Shown here one piece after another: positions 39,300 through 48,700 of a stretch of DNA of 64,000 bases. The first letter of the stretch is position 1. Each line of letters starts with the position of its first letter. The DNA comes from Chondrosia reniformis (Eukaryota > Porifera > Demospongiae > Chondrillida > Chondrillidae): NCBI GenBank assembly GCA_947172415.1, contig OX359189.1, forward strand, positions 4,230,501-4,294,500, written 5' to 3'. Below the pieces are notes generated by a model. It was not told the origin of the DNA. It saw nothing but the letters and a program-made list of their open reading frames with translations, and searched no databases. Position numbers and translations under genes: made by a program.

Positions 39300-42200
39300 G
39301 GGATAGGTCGTAGAGCTTCGGGGACCCTTTAATCGGATTAGACGGCCATTTTTATCCTAGAAACGGTCTTCGTTACAACTTCATAGCCCATATTTTCGAA
39401 ATCGGCTGCCATTTTTAACTCGGGGATAGGTCTTCGATCTTCGAGGACCCTTTATTTGTATTCAGCGGCAATTTTTATCTCGGTGATAGGTATTTGAGTT
39501 TCGGGGACCCTTTAATCGGATTCGGCGGCCATTTTATCCTAGAAACGGTTTTCGGTACGGCTTCATACCCCATATTTTCAAAATCGGCGGCCATTTTTAT
39601 CTCGGTTTTAGGTCGTAGACCTTCAGGGACCCTTTAATAGGATTCGGCGACCATTTTTATCCTAGAAATGGTCTTCGTTAGGGCTTCATAGCACATATTT
39701 TCGAAATTGGCGGCCATTTTTAACTCAGGGATAGGTCGTAGAGCTTCGGGGACCGTTTAATCGGATTAGGCGGCCATTTTTATCCTAGAAACGGTCTTCG
39801 TTACAACTTCATAGCCCATATTTTCGAAATCAGCGGCCATTTTTAAGTCGGGGATAGGTCGCAGAGCTTTGGGGACCCTTTAATCGGATTGAGCGGCCAT
39901 TTTTATCCTAGAAATGGACTTCGCTATGGCTTCATAGCCCATATTTTCGAAATCGGCGGCCATTTTTATCTCGGTGATAGGTCGTAGGGCTTCGGGTACC
40001 CTTTAATCGGATTCAGCGGCCATTTTTATCCTAGAAACGGTCTTCGGTACGGCTTCATAGCCCATATTTTCGAATTCAGCGGCCATTTTTATCTCGGTGA
40101 GAGGTCGTAGAGCTTCAGAGACCCTTTAATCGGATTCGGCGGCCATTTTTATTCTAGAAATGGTCTTCGTTACGGCTTCATAGCCCATATTTTCGAAATA
40201 GGCGGCCATTTTTATCTCGGTGTTAGGTCGTAGAGCTTCAGGGACCCTTTAATCGGATTCGGCGGCCATTTTTATCCTAGAAATGGTCTTCGTTAGGGCT
40301 TCATAGCCCATATTTTCGAAATTGGCGGCCATTTTTAACTCAGGGATAGGTTGTAGAGCTTTGAGGACACTTTAATCGGATTACGCGGCCATTTTTATCC
40401 TAGAAATGGTCTTCGTTACGGCTTCATAGCCCATATTTTCGAAATCAGCGGCCATATTTAAGTCGGGGATAGGTCGTAGAGCTTCGGGGACCCTTTAATC
40501 GGATTAGACGGCCATTTTTATCCTAGAAACGGTCTTCGTTACAACTTCATAGCCCATATTTTCGAAATTGGCGGCCATTTTTAACTCAGGGATAGGTCGT
40601 AGAGCTTCGGGGACCCTTTAATCGGATTAGGCGGCCATTTTTATCCTAGAAATGGTCTTCGTTACGGCTTCATAGCCCATATTTTCGAAATCAGCGGCCA
40701 TATTAAAGTCGGGGATAGGTCGTAGAGCTTCGGGGACCCTTTAATCGGATTAGACGGCCATTTTTATCCTAGAAACGGTCTTCGTTACAACTTCATAGCC
40801 CATATTTTCGAAATCAGCGGCCATTTTTATCTTGTTGATAGGTCGTAGAGCTTCGGGACCCTTTATTCGGATTCAGTGGCAATTTTTATCCTAGAAACGG
40901 TCTTCGGTACGGCTTCACAGCCCATATTTTCGAAATCGGTGGTCTTTTTTAACTCGGGGATAGATCGTAGAGTTTCGGGGACCCTTTAATCGGTTTCGGC
41001 GGCCATTTTTATCTTAGAAACGGTCTTCGTTACGGCTTCATAGTCCATATTTTCGAAATCGGCTGCCATTTTTAACTCGGGGATAGGTCTTCGATCTTCG
41101 AGGACCCTTTATTTGTATTCGGCGGCAATTTTTATCTCGGTGATAGGTATTAGAGTTTTGGGGACCCTTTAATCGGATTCGGCGGCCATTTTATCCTAGA
41201 AACGGTTTTCGGTACAGCTTCATAGCCCATATTTTCGAAATCGGCGGCCATTTTTATCTCGGTGTTAGGTCGTAGAGCTTCAGGGACCCTTTAATCGGAT
41301 TCGGCGGCCATTTTTATCCTAGAAATGGTCTTCGTTAGGGCTTCATAGCACATATTTTCGAAATTGGCGGCCATTTTTAACTCAGGGATAGGTCGTAGAG
41401 CTTCGGGGACCGTTTAATCGGATTAGGCGGCCATTTTTATCCTAGAAACGGTCTTCGTTACAACTTCATAGCCCATATTTTCGAAATCAGCGGCCATTTT
41501 TAAGTCGGGGATAGGTCGCAAAGCTTTGGGGACCATTTAATCGGATTGAGCGGCCATTTTTATCCTAGAAATGGACTTCTCTATGGCTTCATAGCCCATA
41601 TTTTCGAAATCGGCGACCATTTTTATCTCGGTGATAGGTCGTAGGGCTTCGGGTACCCTTTAATCGGATTCAGCGGCCATTTTTATCCTAGAAACGGTCT
41701 TCGGTACGGCTTGATAGCCCATATTTTCGAAATCAGCGGCCATTTTTATCTCGGTGAGAGGTCGCAGAGCTTCAGGGACCCTTTAATCGGATTCGGCGGC
41801 CATTTTTATCCTAGAAATGGTCTTCGTTACGGCTTCATAGCCCATATTTTCGAAATAGGCGGCCATTTTTATCTCGGTGATAGGTCGTATAGCTTCAGGG
41901 ACCCTTTAATCGGATTCAGCGGCCATTTTTATCCAAGAAACGGTCTTCGGTACGGCTTCATAGCGCATATTTTCGAAATCGGCGGCCATATTTAACTCGG
42001 GGATAGGTCGTAGAGCTTCGGGGACCCATTAATCGGTTAAGGCGGCCATTTTATCCTAGAAACGGTCTTCGGTACGGTTTTATAGCCCATATTTTCGAAA
42101 TCGGCGGACATTTTTAACTCGGTGATAGGTCGTAGAGATTCGCGGACCTTTTATTCGTATTCGGCGGACATTTTTATCCTAGAAACTATCTTCGGTACGG

Positions 42201-42930
42201 CTTCATAGCCCATATTTTAGAAATAGGCCACCATTTTTAACTCCGTGATAGGTCTTTGATCTTCGAGGACCCTTTATTTGTATTCGGCGGCAATTTTTAT
42301 CTCGGTGATAGGTATTAGAGTTTCGGGGACCCTTTAATCGGATTCGGCGGCCATTTTATCCTAGAAACGGTTTTCGGTACGGCTTTATAGCCCATATTTT
42401 CGAAATTGGCGGCCATTTTTATCTCGGTGTTAGGTCGTAGACCTTCAGGGACCCTTTAATCGGATTCGGCGGCCATTTTTATCCTAGAAATGGTCTTCGT
42501 TAGGGCTTCATAGCACATATTTTCGAAATTGGCGGCCATTTTTAACTCAGGGATAGGTCGTAGAGCTTCAGGGAACGTTTAATCGGATTAGGCGGCCATT
42601 TTTATCCTACAAACGGTCTTCGTTACAACTTCATAGCCCATATTTTCGAAATCAGCGGCCATTTTTAAGTCGCGGATAGGTCGCAGAGCTTTGGGGACAC
42701 TTTAATCGGATTGAGCGGCCATTTTTATCCTAGAAATGCACTTCGCTATGGCTTCATAGCCCATATTTTCGAAATCGGCGGCCATTTTTATCTCGGTTAT
42801 AGGTCGTAGGGCTTCGGGTACCCTTTAATCGGATTCAGCAGCCATTTTTATCCTAGAAATGGTCTTCGGTGCGGCTTCATAGCCCACATTTTCGAAATCA
42901 GCGGCCATTTTTATCTCGGTGAGAGGTCGT
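39300..42930 (-). repeat. 1,657-bp and 1,165-bp higher-order repeats in the right satellite array
   Basis: The TTATTTGTAT variant recurs at 39,452, 41,109 and 42,274, and the GGTGAGAGGTCG variant (GAGGTCG anchor) at 40,101, 41,758 and 42,923. Both series give offsets of 1,657 and 1,165, so a block was duplicated in tandem and a shortened third copy followed. Ends are approximate. Confidence 0.75.
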
Positions 42931-44677
42931 AGAGCTTCAGGGACCCTTTAATCGGATTCGGCGGCCATTTTTATCCTAGAAATGGTCTTCGTTACAGCTT
43001 CATAGCCCATATTTTCGAAATAGGCGGCCATTTTTATCTCGGTGATAGGTCGTAGAGCTTCAGGGACCCTTTAATCGGATTCAGCGGCCATTTTTATCCA
43101 AGAAACGGTCTTCGGTACGGCTTCATAGCCCATATTTTCGAAATCGGCGGCCATATTTAACTCGGGGATAGGTCGTAGAGCTTCGGGGACCCTTTAATCG
43201 GTTAAGGCGGCCATTTTATCCTAGAAACGGTCTTCGGTACAGCTTTATAGCCCATATTTTCGAAATCGGCGGACATTTTTAACTCGGTGATAGGTCGTAG
43301 AGATTCGCGGACCTTTTATTCGTATTCGGCGGACATTTTTATCCTAGAAACTATCTTCGGTACGGCTTCATAACCCATATTTTAGAAATAGGCCGCCATT
43401 TTTAACTCGGTGATAGGTCTTAGATCTTCGGGGACCTTTTATTTGTATTCTGCGGCCATTTTTATCCTAGAAACGGTCTTCAGGACGGCTTGATAGCCCA
43501 TATTTTCGAAATAGGCGGCCATTTTTAACTCGGTGATAGGTCTTAGATCTTCGGGGACCTTTTATTTGTATTCGGCGGCCATTTTTATCCTAGAAACTAT
43601 CTTCAGTACGGCTTCATAGCCCATATTTTCGAAATAGGCGGCAATTTTTATTCACGTATAGGTCTTAGATCTTTGGGGACTCTTTATTCGTATTCAGGGG
43701 CCATTTTTATCCTAGAAATGGACTTCGGTACGGCTTCATAGCCCATATTTTAGAAATTGGTGGCCATTTTTAACACGGAGATAGGTAGTAGAGCTTCAGG
43801 GACCCTTTAAACTGATTCAGCGGCCATTTTATCCTATGAACGGTCTTCAATACGGCTTCAGAGCCCATATGTTCGAAATCGGCGGCCATTTTTAACTTGG
43901 GGACAGTTCGTAAAGCTTCGGAGACCCTTTAATCGATTTTGGTGGCCATTTTTATCCTAGGAACTGACTAGTACAGCTTCATAGCCCATACTTTCAATTT
44001 CAGCAGCTATTTTTAACTCCGAGATAGGTCGTAGAGTCTCAGGGACCCTTTAATCTGGTTTGGCGGCCATTTTTATCCTTGAAATGGTCTTCGGTACGGC
44101 TTCATAGCCCATATTTTCAAAATCGGTGGCCATTTTTCACTCATAGATAGGTGGTAGAGCTTCGGAGACCCTTAAATCACGTTTGGTGGCTATTTTTATC
44201 CTAGGAACGGTCTTCGATATGACTTCATGCCCCACATTTTCGAAATTGGCAGCCATTTTTAATATGTGGATAGGTAGTAGAGCATAGGGACCCTTAAATC
44301 GTGTTCGGCGGCCATTTTTATCCTAGGAACGGTCTTTGGTATGGCTTCATACCCATATTTTCGAAATCGACGGCCATTTTTAACTCGGAGATAGGTCGTA
44401 GAGCTCCAGGGACCCTTAAATTGGGTATGTCATTTATTTTTACCCTCGGAAGAGTCTTTGTTAGAGCTGCATAGACCAAACTTTTACAATTGGCGGCCAT
44501 TTTTATTTACACACAGGTCGTAGAGCTTCTGGGACCCTTTAATCGAGTACGGCGGCCATTTTTACCATTGGTAAAGTCTTCTGTACGGCTTCATAGCCCA
44601 AAGTTTGGAAATTGGTGGCCATTTTTACTCGGCAATAAGTTGTAAAACTTCGGGGACCCTTAAATTTAGGTTTGGCT

Positions 44678-44814
44678 ACACAACTACTACATACAACTAG
44701 TACATACAACTAGTACTACAACTAGTACTACAACTAGGACATACAACTAGTACACACAACTATATAGTACTACTACTAGTACACACAACTATTACATACA
44801 ACTAGTTAACCATT
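44678..44814 (-). repeat. 13-bp minisatellite, right arm, block next to the satellite
   Basis: Short ACTAGTACATACA repeats between the right satellite array and the gene-like fragment. It mirrors 12,094-12,227. Positions 44,813-44,814 are the unoccupied TA that corresponds to the pogo-like insertion in the other arm. Confidence 0.88.
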
Positions 44815-45084
44815 TTATTATAATACGATAATTATACAATAATATGACTCTATATATATAATAGATTTATAGTTGGATAAGTTTATGTCCCAGAATTTGT
44901 TACCTCGATGATGTCTGGTACACTTAGCTTTTTGGATTAGTGTCTGGATCCCCTTAGGTATGTCACGGCAGATCGCAGTAGTGACAAATTGAGCATACAT
45001 CTCATCCAGTAGATTGTAGTTGCGTATGGTTGCTTCTTCTTTTCTGAAATCATGTGAGCTAATCGTTTCTAATCGTTTGTACAT
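44815..45084 (-). CDS. Unrecognised 88-codon open frame, right copy of the gene-like fragment
   Basis: An open frame on the minus strand (44,818-45,084). Its ATG lies in flanking minisatellite, so it is probably not a native start. The sequence-specific part begins RLETISSHDFRKEEATIRN and continues with a Cys-containing stretch (TTAICRDIPKG), a basic segment (QKAKCTRHHRGNKFWD) and a hydrophobic Ile/Tyr-rich end. No domain, signal peptide or convincing family match is recognised. The left-arm copy has two stops in this frame but no frameshift over about 60 codons. It could be a captured exon or the remains of a mobile-element protein. I doubt it is a functional gene in this setting. Confidence 0.3.
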
Positions 45085-46329
45085 ACAACTAGTACATACA
45101 ACTACTACATAGAACTAGTAAATACAAATAGTAAATTCAACTAGTACATACAACTAGTACATACAACTAGTATCTAGCACATACAACTAGAACATATATA
45201 CATTATAGTTCATACAACTATAGTACATATAACTAGTACAAACAACAACTATATATAACTATTACATAAAAAGTACATACATCTAATACATACAAATAGT
45301 GCATACAACTAGTAAATACAACTAGTACACACAACTAGTACATAAAACTAGTACATACAAGTAGTAGACACAACTAGTATGCACAACTAGTATATACAAC
45401 TAGTACATACAACTAGTACATACAACTAGTACATACAACTACTACATACAACTAGTACATACAACTACTACATACAAGTAGTAGACACAACTAGTACACA
45501 CAACTAGTACATACAACTAGTACATATAACTAGTACATACAACTAGTACATACAACTATTACATATACCTAGTACATACACATATAATCAGTACATATAA
45601 ATAGTACGCACATTAAACTACAACTAGTACATACAACAAGTACATAACTATTCCATACAAGTAGTACATACAACTAGTGCTAGTACATTCAACTAGCACC
45701 TACCTAGTACCTAGTATAACCAGTACTAGCACCTACAAGTAGTAAAAATACTAGTATATACAAATAGTACATACAACTAGAACATATAACTAGTTCAAAC
45801 AACTACTACATATAACTAGTATATACACATATAGCTAGTACATATAAATAGTACCACAACTAATACATACAACTAGTAGATGAAACCAGTACCAACAACT
45901 AGTAAATATAACTAGTAAATATAACTAATAAATATAACTTGTACTGGTACATACAACTAGTAAATATAACTATTAAATATATCTTGTACTAGAACATACT
46001 ACTAGTCATACACCTAGAACATACAACTAGTACATACAAATGGTACACAACTAGTACCTATAACTAGTACCCAACTACTACATATAACTAGTACATACAT
46101 ATATAACTAGTATATAAATAGTACATACACCTAATACATACAACTAGTAAATATAAATTGTACAACTAGTTCATACAAATATTACATTCAACTATTACCT
46201 ACAACTAGTACCTACAACAAGTAACTATAACCAGTGTAAGTACATACAACTAGTTCATACAACTAGTGGCTACAGTTAGTAAATATTACCAGTTCTAGTA
46301 CATACCACTAGTTAATACTACTAGTACAT
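45085..46329 (-). repeat. 13-bp minisatellite, right arm
   Basis: ACTAGTACATACA-type repeats, the reverse complement of the left-arm minisatellite. Includes ACCTAGTACCTAGTATAAC variants that are the complements of variants in the left arm. No gene is seen. Confidence 0.92.
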
Positions 46330-46623
46330 GGGGGTGCTTATGGTCTAGAGCAAAGACACAAGATTCAAGATCCAGTGATTATGGGATGTCCATAGTTCTA
46401 GCCCAGGCCATGGCAGCAGATTTTCAGTGATTTTTATTGACAAGCACCCCTTGACAACAAACACTGCCCACTGATCGAACAGATTACTGACCAATTTAAT
46501 GACTGATTTACTGTATGGGGGTTTATATATATGTTGTATGTACTGGTACTGGCCTCCCTGAAAAGTAGTCCACTGGACTACGTGGAGTTCCAGTCTAATA
46601 ATTCAATTCAATTCAAAATTCAG
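46330..46623 (+). mobile_element. tRNA-Leu-type SINE with short-repeat 3' tail
   Basis: This is an island of about 294 bp of unique sequence inside minisatellite. The first 75 or so bases resemble a tRNA-Leu: an A-box-like TGGTCTAGAGC at about 46,341, an anticodon-arm-like GATTCAAGATC in its normal place, and a B-box-like AGTTCTAGCCC at about 46,394-46,404. A body of about 150 bp follows, then a 7-bp-stem hairpin, GTAGTCC-ACT-GGACTAC (46,565-46,581), and a tail of repeated ATTCA units. The B box differs from consensus and the 3' part is not tRNA-like, so this is a SINE, not a tRNA gene. Target-site duplication cannot be seen in the repetitive flanks. It is absent from the left arm. Confidence 0.7.
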
Positions 46624-48057
46624 ACATACAACTAGTGCATACAACTGGTACATGCAACTATTTTATATAATTAGTACATGCAACTATTACATTCAACTAG
46701 TACATATAACTAGTACCTACAACTAGTTAATATAACTAGTACTTGTACATACAACTAATGCCTACTTAGTATCTAGTATTATTACTACTAGAACTTACAA
46801 CTAGTACACATAACTAGTACATACACCTAGTACATACAACTAGTATATACAAATAGTACATACAACTAGTACATACAAGTAGTATATACATTCATCTAGG
46901 ACATAAAACTAGTTCATATAACAAGTACATAACTAGTTCATACAATTATGACATAGAACTAGTTCAAACAATTAGAATATACCACTACTACATACACCTA
47001 TTACATACAATTATTACATACAAATAGTACATACAACTAGTACACACAACTAGACTATCCAACTATTAACTAGTACATACATCTAGTACATACAAATAGG
47101 ACATAAGAATTGTACTTAAAACTAATAAATATAACTAGAACATACAACTAGTACAACAACTAGTACATACAATTAGTATAAATAACTAGTACATAAACCT
47201 AGTACATACAAGTGGTACATATAAATGGTTCATATACCTGCTATATACAACAAGTACATACAACTAGTACCTACAACCAGTACATATAACTGGAACGCGT
47301 ACAAAACACTAGTACATACAACTACTACTATCAACAAGTAACAAGTACATACAACTAATACATTGAACTAGTACGCACAACATGTACATACTAGTAGTAC
47401 ATTCAACTAGAACATGCAAGTTGTACATACAATTAGTACATAAAACTAATCCATACAATTAGTACACACAACTAGTACTTAAAACTAGTTCATATAACTA
47501 GTTACATAACATTAGTACATAGTTCAAACAATTAGAACATACAACTAATACCTATAATTAGTAAATATAGCTTGTACTAGTACATACACCTAGTGAATAA
47601 AACTGGTACCTACAACTAGTTCATACAACTAGTACATACAACTAGATATTAGCACATACAACTAGTACATACAACTAGTACCTACAACTAGTACATATAA
47701 CTAGTACACACAGCTAGTACATAGAACTAGTACGTATAACTAGTACATACAACAATTACACACAACCAGTACATACAACTAGAACATACAATTAGTACAA
47801 ACATCTAGTTACTAGTACATACAACTAGTTCATAAAACTAGTACCTACAAGTATTAAATTTAACTAGTATACTAAAAATACACACAAGTAGAACAAGGAA
47901 GAAGTATATATAACTACATAAAACTAGTACATACAGCTATTACATACAACCAGTTACTAGTACATACAACTAGTACATACAACTAGTACATATAACTAAT
48001 ACATATAACTAATACATACAACAATTTCACACAATTAGTACATACAAATAGTACATA
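46624..48057 (-). repeat. 13-bp minisatellite, right arm
   Basis: ACTAGTACATACA-type repeats between the SINE and the foldback element. No gene is seen. Confidence 0.92.
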
Positions 48058-48242
48058 TAGAGAACAATAACAAGTTTCTACAAAAATAGTGAAGATGTAG
48101 GGATGGTACAAAAAGCATAGAAACTAGAAAGGGATGTTACACAGTGAAGCATTAGCTATATATGCATGAATCATACAACACCCTTGCTTGTAGGCTTCCC
48201 TACATCTTCACTATTTTTGTAGAAAAGTTTTATTGTTCTCTA
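48058..48242. mobile_element. Foldback element with 46-bp inverted repeats
   Basis: Positions 48,058-48,103 and 48,197-48,242 are inverted copies (43 of 46 bases matching by eye), both containing CTACAAAAATAGTGAAGATG as read from their outer ends. They enclose a loop of about 93 bp. The whole can form a long hairpin and resembles a MITE or foldback transposon. Target-site duplication is not evident. It directly adjoins the unique island to its right, so it may be one end of a larger insertion. Confidence 0.65.
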
Positions 48243-48324
48243 GTTTCTGTTCTTTGTAATGGAGCATAAGCTAGGAATTTGTTGTATTTTAAACCACTTT
48301 GGTTTTGCAATCTTCGACTGATTA

Positions 48325-48332
48325 TGACGTCA
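48325..48332. promoter_or_regulatory. Perfect CRE/ATF-type octamer TGACGTCA
   Basis: The octamer matches the cAMP-response-element consensus exactly. It is a single occurrence in the unique island, with no gene start identified nearby, so function is unproven; one such 8-mer can occur by chance. Confidence 0.3.
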
Positions 48333-48423
48333 TTAAAATGGCAAATTAATTGAGGTCTTGACTCTGGAGGTATGAAAACTATCATACCCAATAATAGTGT
48401 TATCGCTTTCGCGTTACAACGGG

Positions 48424-48486
48424 CGAAGAAGATGAAGATGAAGAATATGAAGAAGATGAAGAAGATGAAGAAGAAAATGAAAATGG
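48424..48486 (+). repeat. GAAGAT-rich microsatellite
   Basis: Imperfect GAA/GAT triplet run of about 63 bp. It gives an acidic Glu/Asp peptide in one + frame and a Phe/Ile/Leu run on the other strand, which explains the open frames here. Confidence 0.85.
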
Positions 48487-48672
48487 GAGATTTCAAAGTT
48501 CGTTCATTTGCCGACGATACACGGTCGCTTGCTTTCAAGGCCAATTTATAGCATGGCTGTTCTATATTTAACTCTACATAGTCTCGTTTCAGCGATGTTC
48601 AGCCTAATTCGGAAATTTGCTCCTATACCAATGTGTGGGGAAAACGAAACAACCCGCACAATCCCTACATAG

Positions 48673-48690
48673 AGAGTACTACAGTACTCT
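48673..48690. other. Palindrome AGAGTACT-AC-AGTACTCT at the edge of the unique island
   Basis: A perfect 8-bp inverted repeat with a 2-base spacer, placed just before minisatellite resumes. It may mark the right end of the inserted segment that starts at 48,058. Confidence 0.5.
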
Positions 48691-48700
48691 TTGATATACA

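Larger units (their letters stand above)
35157..44677 (-). repeat. 123-bp satellite array, right arm (about 77 monomers)
   Basis: The same 123-bp satellite as the left arm in reverse complement, recognisable as GGCGGCCATTTTTATCC, TAGAAACGGTCTTCG, TTACGGCTTCATAGCCC, ATATTTTCGAAATCGG and AGCTTCGGGGACCCTTTAAT. It is about 9.5 kb, less than half the left array. Units near 35.2-36.5 kb are homogeneous (TTAGCTCGGGGATAG variant), whereas units near 43.4-44.7 kb are diverged, matching the outer-edge decay seen on the left. No functional gene is seen. Confidence 0.97.
48243..48700. other. Unique-sequence island, possible captured genic or element fragment
   Basis: About 450 bp of non-repetitive sequence of higher complexity than its surroundings. 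It holds a perfect TGACGTCA (48,325-48,332), a GAAGAT-rich tract (48,424-48,486), and an 8-bp palindrome near its right edge. On the + strand a frame through the tract would encode a Glu/Asp-rich run, but it has no ATG after the preceding stop. On the minus strand, frames at 48,230-48,544 (104 codons) and 48,546-48,734 (62 codons) are open, but the first is dominated by a Phe/Ile run from the same tract. I see no domain. It could be a promoter or first-exon fragment, or the body of a mobile element. Confidence 0.5.

Noticed and set aside
12228-44677. CENP-B box in the 123-bp satellite (TTCGAAAATATGGG region)
   Set aside because: Only about 6 of 9 core positions match, so a centromere claim on this basis is not supported. 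Centromeric identity remains possible but undetermined.
46330-46410. Functional tRNA-Leu gene
   Set aside because: The B box departs from consensus, the acceptor stem does not close, and a SINE-like body and tail follow.
48230-48544. 104-codon minus-strand frame that could look like a membrane protein
   Set aside because: Its hydrophobic segment is the GAAGAT microsatellite read backwards, and the start lies in sequence with no visible gene structure.
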